From positions 1,116,001 through 1,180,000 of the forward strand of contig NZ_CP045644.1 in assembly GCF_009498455.1 (NCBI RefSeq): a DNA stretch of 64,000 nt, given 5' to 3'. The notes under the pieces are model-generated. The model saw only the letters and a list, made by a program, of their open reading frames with translations, had not been told where the DNA came from and ran no database searches. Each line of letters starts with the position of its first letter. The stretch's first letter is position 1. Shown here in pieces: positions 10,857 through 19,869 of the stretch. The DNA is from Variovorax paradoxus (GTDB taxonomy: Bacteria > Pseudomonadota > Gammaproteobacteria > Burkholderiales > Burkholderiaceae_C). A program made the position numbers and the translations under genes.

Positions 10857-12008
10857 ATGGCATTTGGAATTTCCTGGAAAACGACGTGCGGCATGGCCGC
10901 TGCTGCCAGCTTCTTCGCGCCGCTGGCCTATGGCCACGGCGCGCCGGAGTACCCCATCTCGCGCCAGTACAGCTGCTACCAGAACCGGGCCCAACCGGCC
11001 TGCCAGGCGGCCATCGCTTACGGCGGTGAACAGGCGATCTACGACTGGAACGGCGTGAACCAGGGAGCGGCCGGCGGCAACCATCAGGCGGTGGTGCCGA
11101 GTGGCCAGATGTGCGCCGGCGGCCAGAGCAAGTTCAAGGGCTTCGACCTGGCGCGCCCCGATTGGCAGGCCACCACCTGGTCGCCATCCACCGACGGCAG
11201 CTACGAGTTCCGCTACCACGCGACCGCGCCGCATCGCACGCTCGACTGGAAGTTCTATCTCACGCGCGAAGGCTGGAAGCCCGGCACCCAACCGCTGCAA
11301 TGGTCGGATGTCGAGTTGGTCAGCACGATCGGCGGGGACCAGGTGGCGACCCCCACACCGAACCGCTACCTGATGAAGCTGCGCCTGCCCCATCGCACCG
11401 GGCCGCACGTGCTCTACGCGGCCTGGCAGCGCTCGGACAGCCAGGAGGCTTTCTACAGCTGCTCCGACGTGAACTTCGGCGGCGGCGGCATCACACCGCC
11501 CGTGGCACCGACGCCGCTGCACCACATCGGCCAGGTGAATGCCACCCAGAACCTGCCGGCCAACGCGAGCGCGAAGCTGCGCGTGTTCGGTCGGGACGGC
11601 GCGGACCTCGAAGGTCATACCCTCGCGATCACCGGCGCCAACGGCGCGCGTGACACCTGGCTCGGCCAGCTCGCCACGCTGGTCAACGGCCGCTCGGCGT
11701 ATGTGCGCGTGGGCAACCTGCAAGGCGGCAGCGTGACGGTGCCGTCCCAGGCGACCGTGCTGCAGGTCTATGCGCTCACCGAGACGTCGGGCGTGAGCCA
11801 CGTCGTCGACATTGCGCTGCCGCCCACGCCACCGGTCACGCCGCCCGGCGGCCCCGAATGGACCGAAGGTGCGCACTACAAGACCGGCCAGGTGGTCTCG
11901 CACAAGGGCGGCAACTACGTGTGCCTGCAAGGCCACCAGGCCCTGGTCGGCGCGGGCTGGTACCCGGACGCGCCCTCGGTGATCAACGTGCTGTGGAAGC
12001 GCCAGTGA
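10857..12008 (+). CDS. Secreted AA10 lytic polysaccharide monooxygenase with CBM5/12
   Basis: The 383-residue precursor begins with a signal peptide cleaved before H27 (LAYG|HGAPEY). The mature chain therefore starts with the histidine that forms the copper 'histidine brace'; the second ligand is H76 in GGNHQAVVPSG. The AA10 catalytic domain spans about 27-210 and ends with the CSDVNF segment that supplies the axial Phe. A middle domain of about 95 residues (Ig-like or GbpA-like, uncertain) and a Pro-rich linker follow. A C-terminal chitin/cellulose-binding module (about 330-383, WTEGAHYKTGQVV, aromatic WY and LWKRQ) completes it. The enzyme oxidatively cleaves crystalline chitin or cellulose. 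It is monocistronic; no chitinase is nearby. Confidence 0.9.
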   Translation: MAFGISWKTTCGMAAAASFFAPLAYGHGAPEYPISRQYSCYQNRAQPACQAAIAYGGEQAIYDWNGVNQGAAGGNHQAVVPSGQMCAGGQSKFKGFDLARPDWQATTWSPSTDGSYEFRYHATAPHRTLDWKFYLTREGWKPGTQPLQWSDVELVSTIGGDQVATPTPNRYLMKLRLPHRTGPHVLYAAWQRSDSQEAFYSCSDVNFGGGGITPPVAPTPLHHIGQVNATQNLPANASAKLRVFGRDGADLEGHTLAITGANGARDTWLGQLATLVNGRSAYVRVGNLQGGSVTVPSQATVLQVYALTETSGVSHVVDIALPPTPPVTPPGGPEWTEGAHYKTGQVVSHKGGNYVCLQGHQALVGAGWYPDAPSVINVLWKRQ

Positions 12009-12041
12009 TCACTGGCTTGTGATGACCGCGCTGTCGCGCGC

Positions 12042-12812
12042 TCAGGTCGTCGTCTGCACGTGCAGGCGGCTGGTCTTGCAGCGGTGCAGCGCGCGGTAGT
12101 GCTCCAGCGGCCGGCCGTTGGCACCGTAGGCGATCGATTCGATGCGCAGCAGCGGCTCGGGCTGCGGCAGGTCGAGCAGGCGACAGGTCTCGGCGTCGGG
12201 CAGCACGGCGTCGATCCAGCGTTCGGCGCGCACCAGCCGCACGCCGTACTGGCGGCGCAGCACGTCGTACAGCGAACGGTCGTCCAGCCGCATGCGGTGC
12301 AGGCCCGGCGCGAAGTCGGCCGGCACCGCTGTCTCGACCAGCAACCGCAGCTCGCCGTCGACACTGCGCAGGCGCTTGAGGCCGACCACTTGCGCGTCTT
12401 CGGTGAGGCCCAACGCGGCGGCCTCTTGTGCGGTGGCGGCGCGCAGTTCCTGCACGAGGATCTGCGTGCGCACCGAGCGGCCCTTGCGCTCCATCTCGTC
12501 GGAAAAGCCCAGCACGGTGGAGACAAAATCTTCGTCGCGTTCGCGCGCCGACACGAAGGCGCCGCGGCCCTTGATCTTGTAGATGAGGTTGTTGCGCACC
12601 AGGTCGGCCAGCGCCTCGCGCACCACGATGCGCGAGATGCCGAACTGCTCGCCCAGCTCGGCCTCGGACGGCAGCTTGGCGCCGATGGGCAGCACGCCCT
12701 GCAGGATCTGCAGCCGGATGGCGTCGCGGAACTGCGCCCACAGCGGCGATTCGGAGTTGCGGTCGAGCGAGGTGGTCGACACGGTGTTGTCGGAGGCGGT
12801 GGTGAGGGTCAC
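12042..12812 (-). CDS. GntR-family (HutC/UTRA) transcriptional regulator
   Basis: The 256-residue regulator has an N-terminal winged helix (about 22-90), with LRLQILQGVLPIGAKLPSE and SRIVVREALADLVRNNLI typical of GntR. A UTRA ligand-binding domain (about 110-250) follows, with the usual LPDAETCRLLDL and PLLRIESIAY strands. It is the last gene of the minus-strand kinase-dehydrogenase operon, starting at a GTG one base after the GlpD-like gene stop. It most likely represses this operon and the divergent importer, binding the repeated TGTYRTRACA sites at 16067-16178 and responding to a pathway phospho-sugar. The DNA-binding link is inference from position and symmetry. Confidence 0.9.
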   Translation of the reverse strand: MTLTTASDNTVSTTSLDRNSESPLWAQFRDAIRLQILQGVLPIGAKLPSEAELGEQFGISRIVVREALADLVRNNLIYKIKGRGAFVSARERDEDFVSTVLGFSDEMERKGRSVRTQILVQELRAATAQEAAALGLTEDAQVVGLKRLRSVDGELRLLVETAVPADFAPGLHRMRLDDRSLYDVLRRQYGVRLVRAERWIDAVLPDAETCRLLDLPQPEPLLRIESIAYGANGRPLEHYRALHRCKTSRLHVQTTT

Positions 12813-12813
12813 G

Positions 12814-14583
12814 TTAGGTCGGGCCGAGGACGGGGCTGGCCATCAATGATGCATCGAAAGCGGAAGGCGCCGGCTCGTTGGCCGCCACCGGTTGCAGGCG
12901 CACGCCGTGGCGCTCGCGCAGTGCGGCGGCGCAGGTGCGCAGCTCTTCGTGCGCGCGGGCCGGGTCCCAGCCGAGGGCTTCGGCGGCCACGCCGGCGATT
13001 TCGGCGAGCGCGTCGTCGGTGATCAGCCCGCGGATGGCCAGCAGCGTGCGGCGGATCACGAGGTCGTCCAGGTGCACGACGCCGGTCTCCATGCACAGAT
13101 ACGAGAGTTCGGCCGCCGAGTACCCGGGCGCATGGCGCAACGGCGTGTCGCCCGAGGCCGCGAGGCGCTGCGCCAGCGGCAGCGCCTTCGAGCCGTAGCG
13201 GCGCAGCAGGCCCAGCGCGCGCGCGCGGCCCAGGCCCGAGCCTGCGGTCATCTTGTCGATGAAGCGCTCGGTGGCGGCCGCGTCGGCCGGCAGCTCGGCG
13301 CCGCCGCCGATGGGCAGCGACTCGGTCGAGGCGGTGCGCGAACGGCCCAGGTGGCGCAGCACGTGGTCGGTGGCTTCTTCGGCGAGCGCGCGGAAGGTGG
13401 TCCATTTGCCGCCCACGAGGCCGACGATGGGCACGTCGCGCGTGGCGCTCGGCGGGTCGACCACCACCGAGTGGTCACGCGAGATCTGGCCCGGCTTGTC
13501 GGCGTCGGAGCGCGCCAGCGGGCGCACGCCGACGTAGGTGTAGATCACATGGTTGCGGTCGAAGGCCATGTTCGGGAACACCTCGCGCAGCACGTCGATC
13601 AGGTAGTCGATCTCGGCCGGCTCGGTGACGATCTGGTCGGGGTCTTCCACCGGGATGTCGGTGGAGCCCACCAGCACGCGGTCGAGGAAGGGATAGACGA
13701 TGCACACGCGCCCGTCCACCGCCTCGAAGTAGGCCATGCGGCCGTCGAGCGCATCGCGCAGCGCCGGGTGGTCGAGCACGAGGTGCGAGCCCTTGGTGCC
13801 CATCACGCGCGGGCCGGCGCCGCCGAGCACGGCCGCGCTGCGGTCGAGCCAGGCGCCGGTGGCGTTCACCACGGTGTCGGCCGTGACGCGCACCAGTGCA
13901 CCGGTGATCTCGTCGCGCAGCGTGAGGATGTTGCCCGCGCAGCCCGTCACGCGGCAGTAGTTGGACGCCACCGAGCGCGGCTGGTCGCGGCAGGCGTCGC
14001 CGATGAGTTCGAGGATCAGCCACTCGGGATGGCTGATCCAGGCGTCGAAGAAGGTGGCGGTCCAGCGGATCGCGGCGCGGAACAGGCGGCGGTCGTTGGT
14101 CGGCACGCGGCTGATGCGGTGGCCCGGCATCACGCGCTGGCGGCGGCCCAGCAGGTCGTACAGGCGCAGGCCCGCGGCCACGGCCAGCAGGCCGCGCGTG
14201 CGCTGCGGCGGCGTGCGCCCGAAGAACTTGAGCGCGCTGCTCAGCAGCCCGCCGAAGAAGCTCGACAGCGGCACCACGGTCTTCAGCGGCTGCACCAGGT
14301 GCGGCGCGTTGCGCAGCAGCAGGTTGCGCTCGCGCGTGGCCTCGGCCACCAGCGAGAAGCTGCCGTTTTCCAGGTAGCGCAGGCCGCCGTGGATCATGCG
14401 CGAGGGCGCGCTGCTGGCGCCGGCGCCGAAGTCGCCCTTGTCGACGATGAGGCAATCGACGCGCTGCAGCGACAGGTCGCGGAACACGCCCACGCCGTTG
14501 ATGCCCGCACCGACGATCACGGTGGAAAAATGGCGGCCCTCAAGAGAGGCCGGACGGACGAAAGGCAGTTGCCAGGCGCTCAT
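12814..14583 (-). CDS. GlpD-like FAD-dependent glycerol-3-phosphate/polyol-phosphate dehydrogenase
   Basis: This 589-residue flavoprotein belongs to the GlpD family. The dinucleotide fold is VIVGAGINGVGVFRDLS near the N-terminus, followed by SSAPSRMIHGGLRYLENG, the RVCIVYPFLDRVLVGSTD active-site stretch and VGLVGGKWTTFRALAEE. A DAO_C domain fills the C-terminus. GlpD oxidises glycerol-3-phosphate to DHAP with quinone as acceptor at the membrane face. Its place between an FGGY kinase (4-bp ATGA overlap) and a GntR regulator, opposite an RbsB-type importer, is more like the erythritol operon EryA/EryB pair than ordinary glycerol use. The substrate may therefore be a C4-C6 polyol phosphate; that is inference. 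Confidence 0.88.
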   Translation of the reverse strand: MSAWQLPFVRPASLEGRHFSTVIVGAGINGVGVFRDLSLQRVDCLIVDKGDFGAGASSAPSRMIHGGLRYLENGSFSLVAEATRERNLLLRNAPHLVQPLKTVVPLSSFFGGLLSSALKFFGRTPPQRTRGLLAVAAGLRLYDLLGRRQRVMPGHRISRVPTNDRRLFRAAIRWTATFFDAWISHPEWLILELIGDACRDQPRSVASNYCRVTGCAGNILTLRDEITGALVRVTADTVVNATGAWLDRSAAVLGGAGPRVMGTKGSHLVLDHPALRDALDGRMAYFEAVDGRVCIVYPFLDRVLVGSTDIPVEDPDQIVTEPAEIDYLIDVLREVFPNMAFDRNHVIYTYVGVRPLARSDADKPGQISRDHSVVVDPPSATRDVPIVGLVGGKWTTFRALAEEATDHVLRHLGRSRTASTESLPIGGGAELPADAAATERFIDKMTAGSGLGRARALGLLRRYGSKALPLAQRLAASGDTPLRHAPGYSAAELSYLCMETGVVHLDDLVIRRTLLAIRGLITDDALAEIAGVAAEALGWDPARAHEELRTCAAALRERHGVRLQPVAANEPAPSAFDASLMASPVLGPT

Positions 14584-16067
14584 GACGCACCGCCCGAGAG
14601 GTGAGAAAAGACAGGAGACATGCGATCGATCAGTTCGTTGAATTCGGCGTTGAAATCGGCATGGGCCCGCGCGTCGCGCGCGTCGGGTTCGATGAGTTCG
14701 CAGGGCGCGCGCAGCGGGCTGGCGGGCCCCGCGTCGTCAAGGTCCTGCGACATCGCTGCATAGAGGGCGGCGCCGCGCGCGCCGGTTTCGTCGTCGGCGC
14801 AGCGCTCGACCGGGTGGCCCAGCAGCGCCGCGAGCAGGCGCACCAGGCGTGCATCGCTGGCACCGCCGCCCAGCACGCTGGAGGCCGACACCGGCAGGCC
14901 CTGCGACGCGAGGCGCGCGGTGTGGCGCGCATGCAGCGCGGCCACGGCATCGACCACGGCGCGTGCCATGTCGGCCGGCGTGTGGTGGCTCTTGAGCCCG
15001 ACAAAGCCGGCCGTGATGCCGCCTCCGCCATTGATGAAAGGCAGAAAGCGCAGCCCGTTTGCACCGAGCGGCACGCCCATGGCCAGGTCGACCACGGCGC
15101 GCGCATCGGGCAGCCCGAGCGCGCCGGCCAGCCACGCGATGTTGGCCATCGACGAGGGGCTGTTCTCCATGTACAGGCGCTCGCGCGTGCGGCCGAAGTT
15201 GACGAGCGCCGCGACCTGGGGCTGCGGCTCGGTCACCGGGCCGATGACGGCGTTGACGCACCACGTGCCCAGCACCGACACGGCGCGGCCGCGGTCTTCG
15301 GCGCCGATGGCGGTCATCGAGGCGAGCAGGTCGATGGCGCCCATCGCCACCGGAATGCCCGCGGGCAGGCCGCACAGCGCCGCTTCGGCCGCGCGCAGCC
15401 GGCCCATGGTCTGGCCGCTGGGCACCAGCGGGCCGAAGGCGCGCGGCCCGAGGCCGTCGATGCCCGCGACCTCGAAGGCGAGGGGCGACCAGTCGCCGGT
15501 GGCCAGCGAGAGCAGGCCGGCGGTGCTGGCGTCGCTCGCGTCGGTGGCGATCTCACCGGTCAGCAGGAAGCCGAGGTAGTCCTTGGCGAACAGCAGGCGC
15601 TGCAGTTCGCCGCGCTGCACGGCGTCGGCGCCGAGCAGTTCGGCCGCGATCACGGTGGGCTGCCCGGGCCAGGGGCGGCAGCCCACGTCCGCGAACAGCC
15701 GGTCGCCGTGGCGTGCCGAGAGGGCGAGTGCGCGCGCATCGGCGCGCTGGTCGGTGGAGGCGACGGCGCGGCCGCCGACGAGTTCGTGTTGGGCATCGAG
15801 GGCGTACAGGCCTGCGCCGTGGCCGGTGCAGCCGATGGCGCACACGTCCGCGGCGCGCGGGCCGAGCTGGCGGGCCACGTCGCCGAGCACGTGGGTCAGC
15901 CCCGCGCGAATCGCCGCCTCGCCCACCTCGCAGCCGCCGCCGGGCAGCCGCGCATGCCGCAGCGGCAGGCGCGACACGGCCAGGCTGCGCCCGCTCCCCG
16001 CGTCCAGGGCCAGCGCCTTCAGGCTGCTCGAGCCCATGTCGATGCCGATCAGTATTTTGGTCTTCAT
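14580..16067 (-). CDS. FGGY-family carbohydrate kinase
   Basis: The 495-residue protein starts MKTKILIGIDMGSSSLKALA, the FGGY phosphate-binding loop. It has the family hinge and catalytic segment MGAIDLLASMTAIGA with an Asp in the general-base position, a VSVLGTWCVN strand, and the C-terminal ATP site SSVLGGGASDARLVRLLAALL. FGGY kinases phosphorylate sugars or polyols such as glycerol, erythritol, xylulose and ribulose. Coupling by ATGA overlap to the GlpD-like dehydrogenase suggests the kinase product is the dehydrogenase substrate. The start at 16067 was chosen because the FGGY fold begins there; the frame is open far upstream, but that part is antisense to the binding-protein gene. A GntR-type operator half covers the start codon. 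Confidence 0.9.
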   Translation of the reverse strand: MKTKILIGIDMGSSSLKALALDAGSGRSLAVSRLPLRHARLPGGGCEVGEAAIRAGLTHVLGDVARQLGPRAADVCAIGCTGHGAGLYALDAQHELVGGRAVASTDQRADARALALSARHGDRLFADVGCRPWPGQPTVIAAELLGADAVQRGELQRLLFAKDYLGFLLTGEIATDASDASTAGLLSLATGDWSPLAFEVAGIDGLGPRAFGPLVPSGQTMGRLRAAEAALCGLPAGIPVAMGAIDLLASMTAIGAEDRGRAVSVLGTWCVNAVIGPVTEPQPQVAALVNFGRTRERLYMENSPSSMANIAWLAGALGLPDARAVVDLAMGVPLGANGLRFLPFINGGGGITAGFVGLKSHHTPADMARAVVDAVAALHARHTARLASQGLPVSASSVLGGGASDARLVRLLAALLGHPVERCADDETGARGAALYAAMSQDLDDAGPASPLRAPCELIEPDARDARAHADFNAEFNELIDRMSPVFSHLSGGAS

Positions 16068-16178
16068 GTCATAACAGCTTCGGCGGAAAAAAAGACTGTC
16101 ACCAGTAGCGTTTCCCCTAGTTATCGGGAGAAACGGCCCGCCATTACATTCTAGCCTGTCATAACAACTGTCGTGACA
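16067..16178. promoter_or_regulatory. Divergent control region with three TGTYRTRACA palindromes
   Basis: Between the kinase (minus) and binding protein (plus) are three near-identical 10-bp palindromic boxes: TGTCATAACA at 16067-16076, the same at 16157-16166, and TGTCGTGACA at 16169-16178. The second and third are one helical turn apart. The first overlaps the kinase start codon; the other two sit 70-90 bp before the binding-protein ATG. The symmetry suits a GntR/HutC dimer, and the cluster encodes one. These boxes are seen in the sequence; binding is inferred. Confidence 0.65.
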
Positions 16179-16247
16179 CCACGGTCCACAGGCTCGCCAC
16201 CCAACGGCGGGCCGAAAGCTCTGCCAGTCAACGTGAGGAGACAAAGA

Positions 16248-17294
16248 ATGAGGCGTAATTTCCTGAAGTCCGCGGCCGCTGCCGGTATCGGCCTGGCCGG
16301 TGCGAGCGCGTTCGCGCAACAGCAAGCCGCAGCCCCTGCGGCAGGTACCGGCCTGCGCGGCAATGCCAGCGACGTCTACGTGATGAACGTGATGGTCTCG
16401 GGCGTCGAGTACTGGTTCCCGGTCTACGAAATGATGAAGCAGCTCGGCCGCACGCTGGGCGTTCGCACCCGCTACACCGGCACGCCGGAGTACGACGTGA
16501 ACAAGCAGCTCGCATCGTTCGAACAGGAACTGGCGCGCAAGCCCGCCGGCATCCTGCTGCACCCGATGAACCCCGATCCGTTCATCGAACCCATCAACCG
16601 CGCCGCCGCGATGGGCATCCCGGTCGTGACCTTCGCGGCCGACTCGCCGAACTCCAAGCGCACCTCGTTCATCACCTCCGACAACGACCGCGAAGGCAAC
16701 CAGGCTGCCGACGCCATCGCCGCTTCGCTCAACGGCAAGGGCGAGTACGCCGTGCTCGAGAACCCGGGCCAGGACAACCACGACCGCCGCATTTCTGCGT
16801 TCGTGAACCGCATGAAGGCCAAGCACCCGGGCATGAAGCTGGTCGGCCGCGCCGCCAGCAACCAGGACCCGAACAAGGCCTATCAGGCCGTGCTGAGCCT
16901 GGCGCAGGCCAACCCGAACCTGGGCGCGCTGTTCATGCCCGAAGCCAACTCGGCACTCGGCGCGGCGCAGGCCAAGGTCGAGACCAAGAAGAACATCAAG
17001 GTGATGTGCTGCGACGTCAACGCCAAGATCCTGGACATGATCAAGTCGGGCGACGTGTTCGGTGCCATCAACCCGAACCAGGGCATGCAGGGCTACATGG
17101 GCATGATGATGCTGTTCCTGGCCAAGAACCCGGGCCTCATCGATCCGATGAACGACGCCAAGCGCAACGGCACCAACCCGATGGCCGTGCCCTTCCTGGA
17201 CAACGGTCTGGCCGTGGTCAGCAAGGCCAACGCCGACGACTTCTACTGGGACAAGTACCTCGCCCGCCGTGGCACCAAGGGAATCGGCGAGTGA
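16248..17294 (+). CDS. Periplasmic sugar/polyol-binding protein (Tat-type signal)
   Basis: The 348-residue precursor begins MRRNFLKSAAAAGIG and ends its signal at ASAFA|QQ. The RRxFLK pattern points to Tat export, unusual for this family. The mature part is a type I periplasmic-binding fold (Peripla_BP_4, RbsB-like). Visible are LARKPAGILLHPMNPDPF, GIPVVTFAADSPNS, TSDNDREGNQAADAIA and the hinge-side VMCCDVNAKILDMIKSG. It delivers a small sugar or polyol to the ATPase and permease that follow. The ATG at 16248 has a GAGGAG box eight bases upstream. Its stop overlaps the ATPase start as GTGA. Confidence 0.9.
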   Translation: MRRNFLKSAAAAGIGLAGASAFAQQQAAAPAAGTGLRGNASDVYVMNVMVSGVEYWFPVYEMMKQLGRTLGVRTRYTGTPEYDVNKQLASFEQELARKPAGILLHPMNPDPFIEPINRAAAMGIPVVTFAADSPNSKRTSFITSDNDREGNQAADAIAASLNGKGEYAVLENPGQDNHDRRISAFVNRMKAKHPGMKLVGRAASNQDPNKAYQAVLSLAQANPNLGALFMPEANSALGAAQAKVETKKNIKVMCCDVNAKILDMIKSGDVFGAINPNQGMQGYMGMMMLFLAKNPGLIDPMNDAKRNGTNPMAVPFLDNGLAVVSKANADDFYWDKYLARRGTKGIGE

Positions 17295-18826
17295 GCACCC
17301 CTGCCGCATTGCTTGAACTGCGCGGCATCGCGAAGCGCTTCGGCGCTTCGCGCGCCCTCTCGGGCGTGGACTTCTCGCTGCAGGCCGGCGAGATCCACGC
17401 CCTGTGCGGCGAGAACGGCGCGGGGAAGTCGACGCTGATGAACATCATCGACGGCATCCACCAGCCCGACGAAGGCACCATCGCGCTGCACGGGAACACC
17501 GTGGTCATCGACGGCCCCGCGCACGCGATGCGCCTGGGCATCGGCCTGGTGCACCAGGAAATCGCCCTGTGCGCCGACGCCACCGTGGCCGAGAACATCT
17601 TCATGCCGGAAATCAACGCCGGCCACCAGGCGTGGATGAACTTCTCCGCCTTGAACACGCGCGCCGCCAAGGTGCTGGCGCGCCTGGGCCAGGACATCGA
17701 CCCGGCCGCGCTCGTGCGCGACCTGAGCATTTCGAACCAGCAGCTGGTGGAGATCGCCAAGGCGCTCACGCTGGACTGCAAGGTGCTCATCCTCGACGAG
17801 CCCACCGCCGCCCTCACCGACAACGAATCGGCCGCGCTCTTCCGCGTGCTGCACGACCTCAAGGCGCAGGGCATCGGCATCATCTACATCAGCCATCGCA
17901 TGGCCGAGATCTTCACGCACTGCGACCGCGCCACCGTGCTGCGCGACGGACGCAACGTGCACAGCGGCCCGCTCGAAGGCATGACGCCCGACGAGCTGGT
18001 GCGTCGCATGGTCGGGCGCGACCTGGGCAACTACTACCCGCCCAAGCAATCCGCCGCGGCTGACGACGCGAACGCCGGCCCTGTGCTCGAAGTCGACAAC
18101 ATCGCCGACGACGACCGCGTGCACGGCATCTCCTTCACGCTGAAGCGTGGCGAGATCCTCGGCATTGCCGGGTTGATGGGCGCCGGGCGCAGCGAGCTGG
18201 CCGAAACCGTGTGCGGCCTGCGCCCCGCGCGGCGCGGTGCGGTGCGGCTCAACGGCAAGACGCTGTCGATCCGCAAGTACAGCGACGCGCTGCGCGAAGG
18301 CATCGCCTACCTCAGCGAAGACCGCAAGGAGGCGGGCGTGTTCCTCGACCTGCCGATTGCGCAGAACATCTCGTCGATGGCGCTGCGCCGCGTCAGCTCG
18401 GCCTGGGGCCTGTTGCAGCGCGCGACCGAGCACCGGCTCGCGGTGCAGCTGGGCGCCAAGCTCAACCTGAAGTCGGACGGCGTGGCGATCGAGGTGTCGA
18501 GCCTGTCGGGCGGCAACCAGCAGAAGGTGGCGATCGCCAAGCTGCTGGCCACGCAACCCGCGGTGCTGCTGATGGACGAGCCCACGCGCGGCGTGGACGT
18601 GGGCGCGAAATCCGAGATTCACCACATCCTGCGCGACCTGGCCGACCAGGGCGTGGGCGTGGTGGTGATCTCTTCCGAACTGCCCGAGATCATCGGCCTG
18701 TGCGACCGCGCACTGGTGATCCGCGAAGGGCGATTGGCGGGCGAACTGGCCCATGACGAGATGACGGAGGAAGCCCTGCTGCGGCTGGCCTCCGGACTTT
18801 GCGAACCCGAAGAGGCAATGGCATGA
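17291..18826 (+). CDS. Sugar ABC transporter ATP-binding protein (RbsA-type, two ABC domains)
   Basis: The 511-residue protein has two fused nucleotide-binding domains. The first has Walker [10 protein letters not shown], signature-like LSISNQQLVEIAKAL and Walker B VLILDEPTAAL. The second has a degenerate Walker A (GLMGAGRSE), signature [15 protein letters not shown] and LLMDEPTRGVDVG. That is the layout of RbsA, MglA and XylG, in which one site is catalytically weak. The GTG start at 17291 overlaps the binding-protein stop (GTGA), and its stop overlaps the permease ATG (ATGA). It powers uptake with the adjoining permease and binding protein. Confidence 0.93.
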   Translation: MSTPAALLELRGIAKRFGASRALSGVDFSLQAGEIHALCGENGAGKSTLMNIIDGIHQPDEGTIALHGNTVVIDGPAHAMRLGIGLVHQEIALCADATVAENIFMPEINAGHQAWMNFSALNTRAAKVLARLGQDIDPAALVRDLSISNQQLVEIAKALTLDCKVLILDEPTAALTDNESAALFRVLHDLKAQGIGIIYISHRMAEIFTHCDRATVLRDGRNVHSGPLEGMTPDELVRRMVGRDLGNYYPPKQSAAADDANAGPVLEVDNIADDDRVHGISFTLKRGEILGIAGLMGAGRSELAETVCGLRPARRGAVRLNGKTLSIRKYSDALREGIAYLSEDRKEAGVFLDLPIAQNISSMALRRVSSAWGLLQRATEHRLAVQLGAKLNLKSDGVAIEVSSLSGGNQQKVAIAKLLATQPAVLLMDEPTRGVDVGAKSEIHHILRDLADQGVGVVVISSELPEIIGLCDRALVIREGRLAGELAHDEMTEEALLRLASGLCEPEEAMA

Positions 18827-19869
18827 ACTTTCCGACCAGAATCGATGCAGGCGCTGCGGCCACGGCCACGGCCACAGCCGGCTCCCTGCAACCCCGCCGA
18901 ACAGGAGACCCCGTGAAGCAGAGCAACAAGCTCACGAGCATGCGCGAGGCCGGGCTGGTGCTGATCATCCTGGCGCTGTGCGTCGCGATGAGCTTCGCAT
19001 CGCCCTACTTCCTCACCTGGGACAACGTGCGCGCGATGCTGCTGTCCTTCTCCATCGAAGGCATCGTGGTGGTGGGCATGACCATCCTGCTCATCGTCGG
19101 CGGCATCGACCTGTCGGTGGGCTCGGTGGTGTGCTTTGCGATGGTGGTGACCGGCAAGCTCTTTCTCATGGGCATGGACCCGTGGCTCGCAAGCCTGGTG
19201 GCCATTGGCGCCAGCGGCCTCATCGGCGCCATGATCGGCGGCTGCGTCACGCGCATCGGGCTGAACCACTTCATCGCCTCGCTGGCCTTCATGGTGATCG
19301 TGCGGGGCCTGTGCCTGGCGCTCACGCAGGGCACGCCGCAGTCGCTGTTCTCGCTGCCGGCCGAGTTCAAGTTCATCGGCCAGGGCACGCTGTTCGGCGT
19401 GCCGGCCGTCATCTTGATCTTCCTGGCCATCGTGATCGTGAGCGACTTCGTGCTGCGCCGCTCGACCCTGCTGCGCCGCGTGTTCTACACCGGCAGCAAC
19501 GAGAAGGCCGCGCTGTACGCCGGCATCCGCGTGGGCCGCGTGAAGTTCTGGGTCACGGTGCTGTGCTCCGCCTCGGCGGGCCTGGCCGGCGTGATCTACA
19601 CGGCGCGCTTCGGCGCCGCCACGCCGACCTTCGGCATGGGCATGGAACTCAACGTGATTGCCGCGGCCGTGATCGGCGGCGCCAGCCTCAAAGGCGGCTC
19701 GGGCACCGTGCTCGGCGCCGTGCTCGGCCTGGCCCTGCTGTCGGTGGTGACCAGCTCGCTGATCCTGCTCGACGTATCGCCTTACTGGCAGGACGTGATC
19801 AAGGGCTTGATCCTGCTCGCGGCCGTGACCATCGACCACATCCTGAACACCCGAAAGACCAAGCGATGA
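18823..19869 (+). CDS. Sugar ABC transporter permease (RbsC-type)
   Basis: The 348-residue membrane protein of the BPD_transp_2 family has about eight to ten hydrophobic helices from residue 43 on. The hallmark [11 protein letters not shown] lies early, and the EAA-like segment is NVIAAAVIGGASLKGGSGTVLG. The first 30 residues are a hydrophilic Ala/Thr-rich tail encoded by a short GCCACG repeat. The ATG at 18823 overlaps the ATPase stop, but a GTG at 18913 (MKQSN) has a better AGGAG box and may be the real start. Its stop overlaps the aldo/keto reductase start (ATGA). Confidence 0.9.
   Translation: MNFPTRIDAGAAATATATAGSLQPRRTGDPVKQSNKLTSMREAGLVLIILALCVAMSFASPYFLTWDNVRAMLLSFSIEGIVVVGMTILLIVGGIDLSVGSVVCFAMVVTGKLFLMGMDPWLASLVAIGASGLIGAMIGGCVTRIGLNHFIASLAFMVIVRGLCLALTQGTPQSLFSLPAEFKFIGQGTLFGVPAVILIFLAIVIVSDFVLRRSTLLRRVFYTGSNEKAALYAGIRVGRVKFWVTVLCSASAGLAGVIYTARFGAATPTFGMGMELNVIAAAVIGGASLKGGSGTVLGAVLGLALLSVVTSSLILLDVSPYWQDVIKGLILLAAVTIDHILNTRKTKR

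Noticed and set aside
16068..17309. In-frame upstream extension of the cluster 1 kinase
   Set aside because: The extension is antisense to the binding protein gene; the FGGY fold starts at 16067.
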